Source: Stropharia rugosoannulata
Lineage: Eukaryota > Basidiomycota > Agaricomycetes > Agaricales > Strophariaceae
NCBI GenBank assembly: GCA_028532985.1
Contig: JANCIK010000012.1
Coordinates: 1,550,001 to 1,614,000, forward strand
Length of the DNA stretch: 64,000 nt
Reading direction: 5' to 3'
Shown: one piece after another, positions 34,701-47,300 of the stretch
How the letters are laid out: each line of letters begins with the position of its first letter
Position numbering within the stretch: position 1 is the first letter of the stretch
Program-made: the position numbers and the translations under genes
Notes under the pieces: model-generated
Databases searched by the model: none
What the model was told of the DNA's origin: nothing
The model's input: the letters and a program-made list of their open reading frames with translations, nothing else

Positions 34701-35684
34701 CTCATCGTACCCAACATACAAGTCCAGGATGCTGCCACATGCACGCCCCGCAAAGTGTTCCGCTAGACTCTCCGCTGCTGGAGGTAGTCCTGAATGTGCA
34801 ATGGTTACCGCATTTAACGGTTCGAGACTGTGCACAATTCTGAACGAGACCCTGTCTTTCTTAGTTACTGTAAACCAGCACGACCGGTACGATGAGCTCG
34901 AGGGTTCATACATGCCTGCACGAATCTTGGTGGCAGTGAATTCACATATGCACTCATACATCCCAGGTGGTATCGGAATGTTCTTCAATACCCAAGGCAT
35001 GTGCTCTACAGTAGGAATATCTACTGGAGGGAAGAAGTCCGTACAGAATCTACCCTTCTCTGTGTCATCCCACGCAAATGCCTCGTTCTGCTGCATGAAA
35101 ACTTGATGCACCAACTTGCGCTCCTCGGACCACAGGAAATCCCCTTCATGCGCTTTGTCAATCCCTTCCATGTGCTCAGCGGTGTACCGACCTGTAGGTA
35201 CGAAGTCTGGTGGATGTGGTGACAATTGCGGCATGTCCTTTAGTGGGTCTCCTTTTATCTCCCTCACTATTCTAAACTTCTCTGGTAAATCTTGATAAAC
35301 GGGCCTGACTTTCTCAGCCACTGGCTTATACTTCTTTCCTGCGAGCACTGTAACGGTTGTGGCATTCTTGCCAGTCAAGCGCTTATGCTTTACTCCTTGT
35401 CGCTTACTAGGGACCTGTTCCTCATGCGATGCGCGGAACTGCCCTCTAGGCTCTCCCTTGACTACTTCCTCTTTGTGCCATTCGCGCTGCTGAAAATACT
35501 TGTATATTCTTTCTTTTTCATCATCCTCCATCTTAGCTTCATGTACTGCTTGAGCCATGTATACATCCCTGAGCTCAGCGCTCCCAAACCGCTTCTTATT
35601 CTTTGGTAGTGCATACCCCGCTATCTCTATTTTCCCCGTGCGATCATCTCTGTCAAACATCAACGCGACCTCTCCTTGACACAT
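31749..35684 (-). pseudogene. Element A pol: reverse transcriptase, RNase H, integrase
   Basis: The start codon at 35684 overlaps the protease stop (TGATG). From the N-terminus: an uncharacterised region, reverse transcriptase with a YIDDVPIRG catalytic box near residue 380, RNase H (AVDTSW, KRELYGL, ETDAKYL, GADGLS), an acidic linker with EDDDQEVG, then integrase: zinc finger with CHVCQL, Asp in LHADTMHM, Asp in ITDNGGPF, Glu in GKIERPHW. After the core comes FKPGDVVLMRNSGIESSLNR, then KDGGAYLVAEMDGSV and an acidic tail to 31749. Two in-frame TGA codons (near 33147 and 32080) interrupt the frame; the second stands where an Arg codon fits the context, so CGA to TGA. Otherwise the frame is open. 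Confidence 0.85.
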
Positions 35685-36575
35685 CAAATCATCGAGGATT
35701 GAAAATCCTGATCTGCATTAGGGTTTTCCGTTGTGCCAGGGTCCTGCAATTTCGGTTCGCGCTGCACAATCTTGGGACCGCACCCTCGGTTATAGGTGGG
35801 TACTACCAGCTTGCGCTGTGTGTTGGGATCAGTGAGCGTAAGCTCAACCATTCCATTGCCGTGCATCTTCACATTGCTCTCCGTGAGGATCTCGAACGGC
35901 CGGCCCAAGAGTACCTCATAAGCTGCTGCGCTGATGACATGTACTTGTAAATACACTGTCAGCCCGTTAAACACAAATGGTACGTTGCACGCTAAACCCT
36001 TGGTGGCTTCCACCTGCTTATTCGCGCTCTGCATCCGTATAGTGAAGTCCGGGTCCCAACTAAGTCCTAAGCGCTCAGCGGTGTCCTGTGCCATTGACAC
36101 AATCTGCGATCCACTGTCGAGCAACGTCTCCGCATGTCCCTTGCCGTTGATGAGCGGAAATACCGCCTTTAGATGGTGCGATTTGCGTGCCACGATAAGT
36201 CCCTTAGGCTTTTTGCCCGGCTGCAGAGTCGAGATGTACTGCTCATACGGGTCTTCCATAATGATGGTCCCCGGTTGCAGTCCGCTGCACTCATCTGAGC
36301 AAGTAAGGAAAGTGGCCACTGGTAGCTCATCCATCTGCATGAACTCCTCTTCCTCTTCTTCTTCTGCTAACTGCGCGATAGCCTCATCTACTTTGCGCTC
36401 TTCTTCATCGTAGTCTAATTGTAGTACATGCATCGTGTTCAGATCCAATGGTACCTTTCTTGGTACTATGTGCTCAACAAACTTTCTTCTGAAACCTGCA
36501 GTCGAGATTCCCAACAACTGGCCCTGCGTGATCTCAATTTTCTGATTTTCTAAGTGCTTGAGGACTGCATCAGCC
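35684..36575 (-). pseudogene. Element A protease ORF, 3' part (split by KDZ transposon)
   Basis: Continues the ORF that starts at 51561 on the other side of the KDZ insertion. From the junction: KHLENQKIEITQGQLLGIST, an acidic segment EEEEEEFMQMDE, then a retropepsin-like domain with the active-site segment LLDSGSQIVSM, AAAYEVLLGRPFE and the stop at 35684-35686. The stop is part of TGATG, whose ATG starts pol, so pol is probably translated by reinitiation. The active-site Asp is intact. The equivalent ORF in element B (59802-61070) is uninterrupted and about 422 codons long. Confidence 0.8.
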
Positions 36576-36667
36576 CAGGTAGGCACGTTACACTGTACCG
36601 ATACTGTCGTACCTAGGGACACTACACTGTAGTCGACAGTGTCGGTCCCTAGGAACACTCTCGTACC
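36576..36667 (+). repeat. KDZ transposon left terminal inverted repeat
   Basis: 92 bp, matching the inverted copy at 51086-51177 with few differences. It contains an internal palindrome at 36612-36653 (CCTAGGGAC and GTCCCTAGG around GTCGAC), so each end could itself form a hairpin. Confidence 0.85.
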
Positions 36668-36789
36668 TGCGGCCTTCCTGTCCATATTTGGACATGCCAG
36701 ACATTGCCGCATATACTAAGAAGATAATGATTACTATAGTCAAACCATCTATAATACTATGAGACCTCAAAACTGTTTGTCATATGTCA

Positions 36790-37500
36790 TTCCCAAATTT
36801 GTTTTCCGGCATACCCTCGAAGTAGAATACAGAAAGTGAAATTGCCATCCTTCAAAAATTTCTTTGCAGCATATGCAAAAAGCATTTATAATACTTGCTG
36901 CACAGCATAAATGCTGTGCAGCATACCCTTGAAATTCAATACAAAAATAATATTGCCGCATACAAAATTGAGATTGCCGCCATTGAAAAATGCCTCACAG
37001 CATACACAGAAATCATTTATAATACTTGCCCATTCAATACAAAAATGAGATTGCCGTGATTCAAAAATGCATCACGGCATACACAAAATGTGTTTACATT
37101 ACTTGCCCCATTACATAAATGCTGTGCAGCATACCCTTCAAATCCAATACAAAAATAAGATTGCCGCATACATGAATGTGAGATTGCCGCGATTCAAAAA
37201 TGCATCGCAGCATACGCAAAATACATTTAAATTACTTACCCCACTACATAAATGCTGTGCGGCATACCCTTGAAATTCAATACAAAAATAATATTGCCGC
37301 ATACAAAATTGAGATTGCCGCCATTGAAAAATGCCTCACAGCATATGCAAAATTCATTTATAATACTTGCCCATACAATACAAAAATAAGATTGCTGCAT
37401 ACAAAAGTGAGATTGCCGCGATTCAAAAATGCATCACGGCATACGCAAAATAAATTTATAATACTTGCCCATTCAATACAAAAATCAGTTTGCCGCATTA
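36790..37500. repeat. KDZ left subterminal repeats
   Basis: Irregular repeats of 50-110 bases with the words CAATACAAAAATAA, GATTGCCGC, AAAATGCATCACGGCATAC and TTTATAATACTTGCCC. About ten TTGCCGC words lie in about 550 bases. No coding capacity. Position and reiteration fit transposase or accessory-protein binding sites; this is inferred. Confidence 0.75.
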
Positions 37501-37581
37501 CAATGTGACTTTACAGTATTATTAATATACAACTATGACCACATGGTAATGCTTTTTATCTGTACAAATTATAACATGTAT

Positions 37582-38088
37582 TTACAAGACTCCTGCATTC
37601 TTCAACTTGTCCTGAAAATTGTTCCTTTTCTTCTGTATGTGTTGTCGCAAACTTGCCCAAGACTTGCGCTGATGCTCGGCAAACTCCAAACGTGCCATTT
37701 CCTCCATGTACACAACATGACAGGCATTTAAGTAGCTGCAGCCATCCATTTGCATGTAAGACAAAATTCGTGAATGCAGTGTCAATAACTCCCGATCAGT
37801 TAAAGGCTTAATATGTATTGAACATTAAAAGGTTTGAAACGTGATGATGCGGCAAACTTACAGGGTCATTCGGAATTCTTGCCCGCATTGGAGAGATTAA
37901 GGAATATTGAGTCTCTAGCGCTTTCTGAGGCTAAATGAATGAAAGATTGTAGGTGAGATACTTGAGATATACACAAGTTGGCTGCTGACCATTAAACTGG
38001 CTGTGTCTGTGTCACATTCTTTTCGAATAGCTGATAGTAATGTATCAACATATTTTGCATGTTCTTTGATTCGATCAAATCCTGCCAT
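37582..38088 (-). CDS. Small three-exon KDZ-borne protein (about 120 aa)
   Basis: I do not recognise the family. The start at 38088 gives MAGFDRIKEHAKYVDTLLSA, then introns at about 37919-37978 and 37800-37854 (GT-AG), with joined exons PQKALETQYSLISPMRARIP and PLTDRELLTLHSRILSYMQM. It ends at 37582 with a charged helical tail (EFAEHQRKSWASLRQHIQKK). The second intron begins GTAAGTTTGCCGCATC and so carries the element motif right after the donor. Frame intact. It lies just inside the left subterminal repeats and reads toward the left end. A small helical, possibly DNA- or protein-binding factor is the most I would say. Confidence 0.6.
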
Positions 38089-38310
38089 ATCTTATGAAGT
38101 TTGAAGTTGACTAGGTTGAATGATGTGGTAAGAAGGCAAGATATGTAATGACCATTTGCCAACCTGTGAAATAGATGGTGATCACATGATGGACGCTGAT
38201 GACTGATATAATGATCACATGACGTCCCCTTTGTTTAAAATTTCCACGGTTTGATTTTTGCCTCCTTCCTTCTCACCGCATTGCCGCACTCCTCATACTC
38301 TTCGGCCATC

Positions 38311-41300
38311 ATGTCTTCCATGCCCACTTCTTCCAGCAACAACATGGCCGCTTTTGAGGCCTATGTGAAGAGGCTTAATCGACTTGAAGATCTTTTCCAG
38401 GAGGGTCTGCACACACAACAATTTGGCGCAGTGCTCAGTGCTGAGTACAGTGAGCTTGTAAGACTTTTTTCTTTCTTTAGTCAATGATCTATTGATGTCT
38501 TATTCAATGCATTAACAGAAAGAGGTCGCATTACATCATCCATTAGTGAAAGATGCCCGAGTCAAGTGGGACAACTACAAGTTCTTCAACTTGTATCGTG
38601 ACTACCGGGCAACTTCAAAAGGCAAGCCAATGCCACCTGATGTAGAAAAGGCTTGGTATGCAAAGCATGGCGTCTCACTTCACGGCAAGGGCAAGGCAGC
38701 CAACTCTAATGCAGCCAACTCTCGTGCGGCCAACTCTCGTGCGGCCAACTCTCGTGCGGCCAACTCTCGTGCGGCCAACGCTGAAGCGGCCAACTCTGAA
38801 TCAGGCAACGTTCATTTCCTCACATCAAGTATCCGGCAAATGTCAATGCAGCCATCCAACGATCAGATGGACATCGACTCACAGCCTGCACCGAGTAAGA
38901 GGAAGGGCAAGCACTTGGATGGTCCAGTGGAGATGAACAAGAAGGCGCGGCCAACTGAAGGAGCTGCAGTTTCAACACCTGCGGCAAACTCAACATTGCC
39001 GCAAACAAAATTCAGCAAGGTCAAAGGTGAGCGCTTGTGAACTGAGCCTGCCGCAAAAGACGGTTGGTACTGGTCACCATCATGCAATTCCTGCCGTATC
39101 TCTGGAAAAGCATGCCGCGTCAAGACTGGTCAAAGTAGAAAGAAGCGCGCATGCCTTGAGTGCGCAAGCGGCAAACATCAGTGCTCGCTTTCTGACGAGG
39201 CCGTGGAGACGCAAACTGTGCCTAGTTTGCCATTGGCGGAAGCGGCAAACTTGCCCGGGCTTCAACAGCCTGCACCAACAGGTAAGTACATTCTCAAGTC
39301 GATTTAACTTGCTAATATTTTTTACATCAGATCTTGAGATTGTGCGGCAATCTCTTCAAGAGATTGCTGCTATGACTGTGACCCGTGCAGTGGAAAGGGC
39401 GGCGAAAAGACGAAATGAAGGAGAGGTTCCAGCCCCACCTCCAGCAAAATCTCGAAGCCGTTCTCGAGGCCGCTCCAAGCAGAAGAAGGCAAGGTCACCC
39501 ACCCCAGACAGCTCTGACTCTTACAAGGGATCGCCGCCAACTATGCAACGGAAATGGCTGCGAAAGCCATATGACGAACCCCATGCGCAGTCTTTTGATG
39601 CGGCCAAGTCAAGAAGTCGCTCTCGTGGCCACCACACAGAAGAAGCCAGACGGTCACTCAGCCCAATGCCCGCAGGACCGTCATCAAGACCAACTGCTGA
39701 AGTGCGGCAACGAGCAGTGGTTGTAGTGCCATCGAGCGCAGCTGTTGACCCGCGGCATCGGGCAGCTGTTGACCCACGACCTCGGGCAGCTGTTAACCCG
39801 CGGCCATCTCACCAGCCAGAAAGAGTATCAACGCCGCCTCATCCCTCGACACTTGCGGCAAAAAAGCCTACATCTGCACCTCCAGGTAAGTTGCATAACA
39901 CTGTATATAATTAGTTACTTTCTGACTTATTTTGTAGCCCATAAACCAGATGCGTCACTCCAAGAGTTGGCCGCAGAGTCAATGAAATTCATGACGCAAC
40001 ATATCCCCGAACTGGAGCATCAAGTAGGAATCATAAAGGGCAACTCTGGGCAGTGGCATCAGTTCATCTTGGACCTTTCAAAGACTCAGCATGATCGTGT
40101 TTCAGGACTCGAAAGGAAAGTAAGCGAACTTCAAAATCAGATGGCCGCAAAAGACGTCGAGATCAACACTTTGCAAGAAGGCTTGAAGATGCGCAATAAT
40201 GAGATGAACCTGCTCACTTTAAAACACAATGCCGTCGAGAAGGAGTTTGCCGCACGTCTTGCAGTATTGGAGTCCGCCCTCTGTGTGGGCAAAGCAGTGG
40301 ACCACAATGAAGGGGAAGAGGCCCATGCTATCCATTGCAAAGCAGAGGCCCAGGCGAAGGACATTGTGCGGTCTGCACGTCAGCAAGCCGCAACTATTAT
40401 GGACGTCATGGCCAGGTCAGCATTCCAGATGATCACCTTTGCCAAGATGCAGGCCCGCAAAATTGAGGGTGTCACTGAAGATACTGACCTGTCTGCGCCA
40501 CCCCCAGTGAGGGACGAAATGGACTTAGAGGGTGATGATGACTATGAGGCCATCAGGACAATTCGTCATCAAGTCAATGACTATGGCAGCGAAGGTAAGT
40601 AAATTTCTTACAGATATGCTTGAACGTGATCCTTACTTAACTTTGCCGTGGAAAACAAGACACGATTGCGCAGCAGTTCAACACAACACGGCAAACTCTC
40701 AATGAATATGCTGAAAGCGAAGCTGCACGAGAAGCAGCTCTGGAGATCACAAAGTCCATTGTTGATGGCAACCCCAGTCTCAAGACTGTCGGAGATGGCG
40801 TGGACGCATGCAATGCACACATTGAAGACATGATGGCCGACATCAATATGACCATTCATACCGCTCATGAGGACGCAATGCATGAAGAGGACAACATTGA
40901 CACTGCGGCAAACTCAACAAGTTCACCCATAATCATTGCCAGTGTCATTCCCCCTACTCCCATCCGCAATAATGTCAACAGCGCTGTCACGGCAAACTCT
41001 CCTGATGTGGCCAAATCACGTACCGTGGCAAACTCCCTCAACGAAGCCGCTGTAAATTCACAAGAGGCGGCAAACTTTAATGATGCGGCAAACTCTCCCG
41101 ATGCAGCCAGATCAACTGATGCGGCAAACTCCCCAGATACTGCGGAGCCAATGGATATCGACGCTGAGCCCAGTCAGCATGGAATTGAAGTCATTCCCAA
41201 CATTGACATTCCGTTGGCAACTATGGCCACACATAATGAGTTGGCCGCAGACGACAAGTTGGCCGCAGACGACAAGTTGGCTGCAGACGACAAGTTGGCT

Positions 41301-41657
41301 GCAGACAAAGCAAAGTCATCTGAGCATCCGGTTATCGCAACATTGGAAGAGTTGGTAACTTCTCCGTCTGCAGCAGACAGTGAGTCTCATGTCCAGCAAG
41401 ACCAAATGGCCTCGGCAACTGCAGACTTGCTTGATGTACCTGTACGAAGGGGGCGCTCACGTTCTGCTTCCGCATCTTCTGATGCGGCCAACTCAAGGTC
41501 AAGTTCAAGACTCCGGGCATCCTCAAAGGCGGCATCTTCATCCAAACCTGCATCGTCAAGCAAAGGGAAGGGGAAAGCCGCGGCGAAACCAATGAGCAAG
41601 GGGGCAACATCAAGCAAGCCAACTTCATCAAGTAAGCCTCGTTCAACAAAGAAGTAG
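38311..41657 (+). pseudogene. KDZ-borne cysteine-cluster and coiled-coil protein (about 1000 aa)
   Basis: ATG at 38311 (MSSMPTSSSNNMAAF), exon 1 to 38457, exon 2 from 38519. Exon 2 holds an AANSR tandem repeat (38697-38800). An in-frame TGA near 39037 precedes a segment with a zinc-type cluster, CNSCRISGKACRVKTG then ACLECASGKHQCS (C-x2-C-x6-C, then C-x2-C-x6-C). Further introns at about 39282-39330, 39885-39937 and 40595-40659 join Arg/Ser-rich sequence (SRSRSRGRSKQKK), a coiled coil (RVSGLERKVSELQNQMAAKD) and a long tail rich in AANS and LAADDK repeats. Apart from the one TGA (probably from CGA) the exons are open. The architecture resembles cassette gene 1 of element A. Possible DNA-binding partner of the transposon motif (inferred). 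Confidence 0.65.
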
Positions 41658-41830
41658 TTAGTTTTTGTAATAAATGTTTGTCTTGTGTTGCAGCAATGTA
41701 ATGGCCGTCTTATGCGCATATATAGTTTCACTGTGCATGCTCAATGAACTTTATGCCTTGTGTCAGAAATGTGTGATAATTTGATTTAAGTTGACTTTGC
41801 CGACACATTAAACACATGAAGACAAAGTAA

Positions 41831-44162
41831 CTATTTCCGGGTCTTCGAAGTTGTAGCTCTTGTCTGGTGTCTTTGTGATGCTGCTGCACTTCGTGTGTTA
41901 GGTCTTGCCACTACTGCTTTGTCCTTCTCTCTTGCTTTCCCTTTACGGGCTCTAGCTTGCGTCTGACTTGTTTCATTTTCAACGTCAACCTCATCTTGAT
42001 GTGGCAAAGTGGATACATTTGCCATGCAGCCACGAGTTGCCCGCTTGTCATTTGTGGCATTTTCTGGATATGGTGAACTTGATGGTCGAGGAGTTGGAAG
42101 ACTGACGTCACCAAGTTGCCCTGCTGCGGCCAAATCATTATTTACATATAACGACTCCAAAGAAATTGCAGCAGCAGGCAAAGTTTCTGGTGCCAATGAT
42201 TGCAGCATTTGCATAATTGTTTGTGTCGTCCATTCAATATTTTGCTGAGGAGGCTGGCCATATGCTGGAGGCCTTGAAGATGGCGCAAGATACTGAATAA
42301 CACCTGGATGCTCTAGGACTTCTTCATTCCGCAAAGCTGGATCTATCAAGTGGTCTGGTATATTGCCCGGAGATTGCTGCATGTTAGATATGGTAGTACC
42401 CTGTACTGTTGTTTGATGAACATGTGGCGACGGGAACTGATGCATAAATGCTGCCAAGTCTGGTTGCGGCAATGAAGGCATAGAGGTTGTTGTTAACACC
42501 ATATTTTGGCCGAGATCAGTGGAAGGCTCAGGAGTTTGCCGCTGGTAAGAGAATGCTCTGAGTCATTAAATCCTGCTCAATCATAACTGTTACTTACCAT
42601 GAGTTCGGCCAACAACGGCAACTGCTTTTCTCCTTTGCCACGGCGAACTCATTTCTTTGATTTTGCTTCCTTGGCTTTCAACATTTTTTTATTCTCAATG
42701 GCTTGTCTTTCTTCGTAGTTTTCTTCGTCAGGGTATCTTGAGACAATAAGTGTGTCCATGTCAACCTTCTTGGCACTTTGTACCTTTGCAAAACGGAATA
42801 CACTTGGCAATGGCTTGCGTTCTTGCCACTCAACAATAAATTCAATAAATTGGATGAGTGTTTTCTTGCTAAGCTCTTTTGCCGACTGAATGGTGAAGTT
42901 TGCCGGTAGGTATTGTTTGTCAATAAAATCATACTGATGTGCGGCAATCTTAGTCCATGGCGCAGACTTATACTTGAATGAATTTGCAAGCTCTTATGAA
43001 GTCAGTTTAATTACTTTTTAATAATTTGCAGACAAAATGAAAGACACACGATAATGAGTGTTGATGTACTTGTGATAGATGTCTTCCAATGTGTCGTGGC
43101 TAAGTGTGTTGAAGTTTGCCGGGGGGTCAACAATCACCAGAAAGCCATTTGCACCAGAGATAACCTTGATGTAACCAGATAAACCTTCGTCATGGTCCTC
43201 AGGGTCCAGTATAAGCTTTGCCTTTTCAATGTAATTGAACCACATACGGCGAACTTCATCAACCAAACTTCCGTGCAACTGCACAAATGACTTTCCATTC
43301 ATGCCAAGAATGTCATTAACATTGTCATAACTAGAAAGAAGGTTGGTCATTGAGTTAATGATTGCGGCAAAGTCAGAAACAATTACACTGCAACACCCCA
43401 TTGGCGCCCATCAAGTTTCCCAGTGGTGAATGTTAGTGACAAAACACCCATTTCTAACCAGTGCAGTCTATCAGCCTTTGCAATTCTTGCTCGACAGAAC
43501 TTTTGTGCATTTCTAGATTGCTGCATTGATTCATGACCATCTAATGAGAAAGATGTAACATACTGAACGCACACATCTGAAGTATATCCAGTTTCCTTTA
43601 TCTTCTTGCGCTCTTCCTCCAGTGCATCAAGTTCTGTTTTTGACATGTTATCCAGTATTTTCTTGATGGCAGATGACCTATGCCTGAAGATATTTGGTGG
43701 AGCTTTTGAATCATCATATGGCAACATTTGTATCTCATAGATTTTACGATACACCTGCTCCTGGTGATTGTTCCACAGCACAGTAGCCAGAGTAACTCGC
43801 AAATTGGACTTTTGGGTGAGTCTCTTGTTCAACCTCCAGTTATTTCGTATATAATCCACTACTGTCTACTCCAGGTAAGAAATAAATTTATTCTTTCGAA
43901 TACCAGAAGCCACCTTTGACACTCCATTTATATCAATGCATGAAACTCCACCAGGTACTCGTGGAATCCAATAATCAAAAAGGTGGGACAAGATCTCCTG
44001 GCAAATAATATTCCGACGCTCTGCAACAGTTCTTGCTGCCAGGTACTTGTCCTTGAATGGTTTCATGATTGCTTTCTCAGCATGGGTATAGTGTCGCCCA
44101 TTTTGCTGTCCAGTGCCCTGTTTGCATGGAGGATAAACATCTGGGGAAACAAAGGAAGACAT
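41831..44162 (-). pseudogene. KDZ-borne uncharacterised protein, minus strand
   Basis: I do not recognise a named domain. The start near 44162 (MSSFVSPDVYPPCKQGTG) leads into GRHYTHAEKAIMKPFKDKYL, an in-frame TAG near 43867, then TVVDYIRNNWRLNKRLTQKS and DNMSKTELDALEEERKKIKE, a small frame shift near 43385, and VIVSDFAAIINSMTNLLSSY. After introns near 42985-43015 and 42545-42600 it continues with FIEFIVEWQERKPLPSVF and a Pro/Gln-rich tail ending with an Arg/Lys-rich stretch at 41831. About 650-700 codons in all. Two lesions suggest it is not functional here. It is divergent from the transposase gene, with about 200 bases between starts, so they probably share a promoter region. Confidence 0.55.
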
Positions 44163-44358
44163 TGTGTGTTCGGTGACATGTACATTCCATGGCTGTTTAT
44201 ATATTGATTCAATCAATTTGATTATCTTGTCCATCATCACATTGTTATGCCACAACCGATATAGAATAATGACACAATGATAAGGATAGAGTAATATATA
44301 TATTCCAATTGTGGCATGGTCACAATTGTGTTTCCTTTCATCCCCACTGTCCTTTGCA

Positions 44359-47300
44359 ATGGCTGACCGACCAAGCAAGAGAAGTAGGCGCAATGAATTT
44401 ATACCTGCCTCGGATCCACGCATGCAGTCACATGTGTTCTACGATATTGACGAGCAGGGTGCAACCTTGAAGAAACGATCTGCAAAGACAAATACAAGGG
44501 TATCAGAGCCTACAACAAGTTCAACTCAACATCTCGACACTGACCATGATCAAGCAAATTTGGAGTTTGCCGCAGAGTTTAATAATAGCGGCAATCTTTT
44601 CGAAAACCATGCTCCACCAGGAAGGCCTAAGAAAGTAAGTCTGAAATTCAAATTTGTAATAATATTTGCCAAGATGTCTAAATATAATATTTGCATAATG
44701 CAGCAATTGTTCAACTATCGCAATTGTTGTGTCATGGAAAACTAGACGCACCGTCACTATATCATGGAGTATGTTCAACAGGCAAAACCTCTTCTTCAAG
44801 CCTTGCTGTCTAGAGAGGCTCTGCAGCAAAGTGTGCAGGAATGTCAACAGTGCAATATGCCCAAGCTAGCTGTCTACCGATGTGTTGACTGTACATTGCC
44901 TGAGATACTTTGCTGCACTTGCATGCGGCAATCTCATCTGGTCAACCCCTTCCACCGTATAGAAAAATGGACTGGACTATACTTTTGAAAGGCAGACTTG
45001 TGGGAGGTTGGTTGTTATGTCTTAATCAAACATCAAGGCAAAATGGGACTATGTTCAACTTTGAAGGCTACCATGGAGAGACTTGAAGCTTTTGAAGTGC
45101 ACAATGACTTGGCTGAGCAAACATTGCTGAGCACTGCTTACCAGGAGAATGCTGCAGATCATGAAACTTTTGTGATGGATGACGTTGACATGGCCAATGA
45201 CTTATCTGAGAATGTTGACAATATGGCCGGAGACAATGAAGCAGCAACTGATGAAACATATCAGCAATACTTTGACCGAGTCTATGCTGCAAGCACTTCC
45301 ACAGATACAGAACAAATTCTTGATGAAATTGAACCACCGGATGAGGAAGAAGATCAATTAGACGAAGAGGACTTGGATTCAGAAATGTCAACTTTGCCTG
45401 CATATCTCAATAATTCAAGTTCAATGGATCAGCGGCCAACCACTGACTTGCTCCGCAATGCTTATGTTCGTATCATTCACACCAATGGACTTCACTATCT
45501 GGCAATGGTTACTTGTTCATGCCAATCTCCCACCAAAGAAGAGCTTGTTGCCGATATTGTGTCTCAGCGCCTGATCCCGGCAAGTTTTATCAGGATCAGA
45601 ACTCTTTTTACAACACAGGTCCTGGACCATTTCTGCTTGTGCAACCTAGAGTTGAAGTCTTCTGCATATCAATTCTTCCAGTTGCTAAAACGCCTGACTA
45701 TGCTGCTCAGTCCAACTGCTGTGGCAAATGTCTACAACATATTTCGCTGCATGACCAGAATTTGGCGTTGGTTGAAAAAATTGAAATGGAATGGATTTGG
45801 TCATAATGATCAGTCACCAATGCAAGTGACTCCCGGCGAACTTTGTGTCTATTGTCCAGCATGTCCAATTCCTGGGGTGAATTTGCCGGAGAAATGGGTT
45901 GATGACTTGACTTCAAAAGACAGGAAAGTTAAGTCATTGACAGAATTTATCAATCAGTACTTAATATCTTCACAGTTTTGTGTATCGGAGGATGTTTGTT
46001 GCTGACGGCAATTTCAAAGCAGACCATGTTCGTAACAAACAATCAAATGCTGATGTTTGGCTCTCTGAGGGTGGCCTAATGGATCCACGAGAAGCTGACT
46101 ATCATGATTTTTTGTCCAGGGCAATAGAAACTCAAATAGTCAGTGACCATGCGGCAAACATAGTTGGCCACATTCTTAAATTTGCCGTGTTATCATTGAC
46201 ATATGTCCTATTCTCAGAAGGCACCTTGCGAAAATTCATTCTGCGCTATTATGAATGCATTGCTTGCATCCACTGCATGTGACCGTACTGGCAAAGTTGC
46301 CATTGCCTGTGCACGCCATGGATGTTATGCTCCCAACAGTGTTGTTGACCTCTTTAAGGGCGAACAGCAAAAAAATGTTGACTATGCTCTATTGCAGGCC
46401 ATTAATACAACAAATGTTGATAGTAAGCAAGGGCTGATGATTATTTATGACATAGTTTGCCAGTACATCATCCACCTTCAGCGGCGAATTGGACATTTAT
46501 TGCCACAGGGAATCCAAATCGAATCAGCAATTGGACTATTCCATGTACATGCCCACAAAGATGAATGCTTTTTCCAATATGCAACATCCTTTATTCCAGG
46601 CTCTGGTGTAACTGCCGGCGAAATATTGGAGTCAATGTGGTCATCTTTAAATTCAATTTCACCGACAGTCAGGACTGCTACTTTAGCACACCGTGCAGAA
46701 GTCATTGATGATCATTGCAATGATGCAAATCACAAAAAGGCATTGGGTATTGTACAATCTCTGGTTCGCTGCTATCACCAAACAAAGAGGGAGCTTGCAA
46801 ACAGTAAAGAGTACCTCTATAATCTAACCAACAGTGCGCGTCCAGAAGAAGTTGCTCGCTGGAGAGAAGAAATTGAAGAGGCTGAAGAACGCCGCGGTCA
46901 TGACAAGACTGTGATGGACCTATATGCAGCAAGAATTAAACCTGGGACGGAGGAAGACCATGACTTTGCCGATAACTACAAAATGTCAGCAATAGAAAAA
47001 TGGATTCACTATGCCCTGATGGTTGAAGAGAAACAGTACGTTTGCCGGATTTGGCCATTGAGTCACTGACTTTACCATACTTATTTTGCTGCACAGAATG
47101 TCAATTCAATATAGCATTCGCCGCTATCGCAAGGACAAACATGATGCATCACTTGAAAATATTCAAAAGGACCGGGCTGCTTTAATTCCACTACTGACAC
47201 AACTAACACAACTTGAAAAGAATGCTGCGGTTACTGTTATTCCATTTGACCAGCGGCCAAATGCAGCCATTGTCACGGCAGACAATACAGCCACTTCAAA

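Noticed and set aside
38697..38800. A CRISPR-like array
   Set aside because: The 15 bp units are contiguous without spacers and encode an in-frame peptide repeat.
43370..43400. The extra two bases near 43385 as a transposon excision footprint
   Set aside because: The presumed original sequence lacks the TG target needed; an ordinary small insertion is simpler.
45928..45985. A normal intron explaining the frame change before the DGNF motif of the KDZ transposase
   Set aside because: The only GT-AG pair giving the right phase would be 19 bases long, too short, so I treat it as a frame-shifting lesion.
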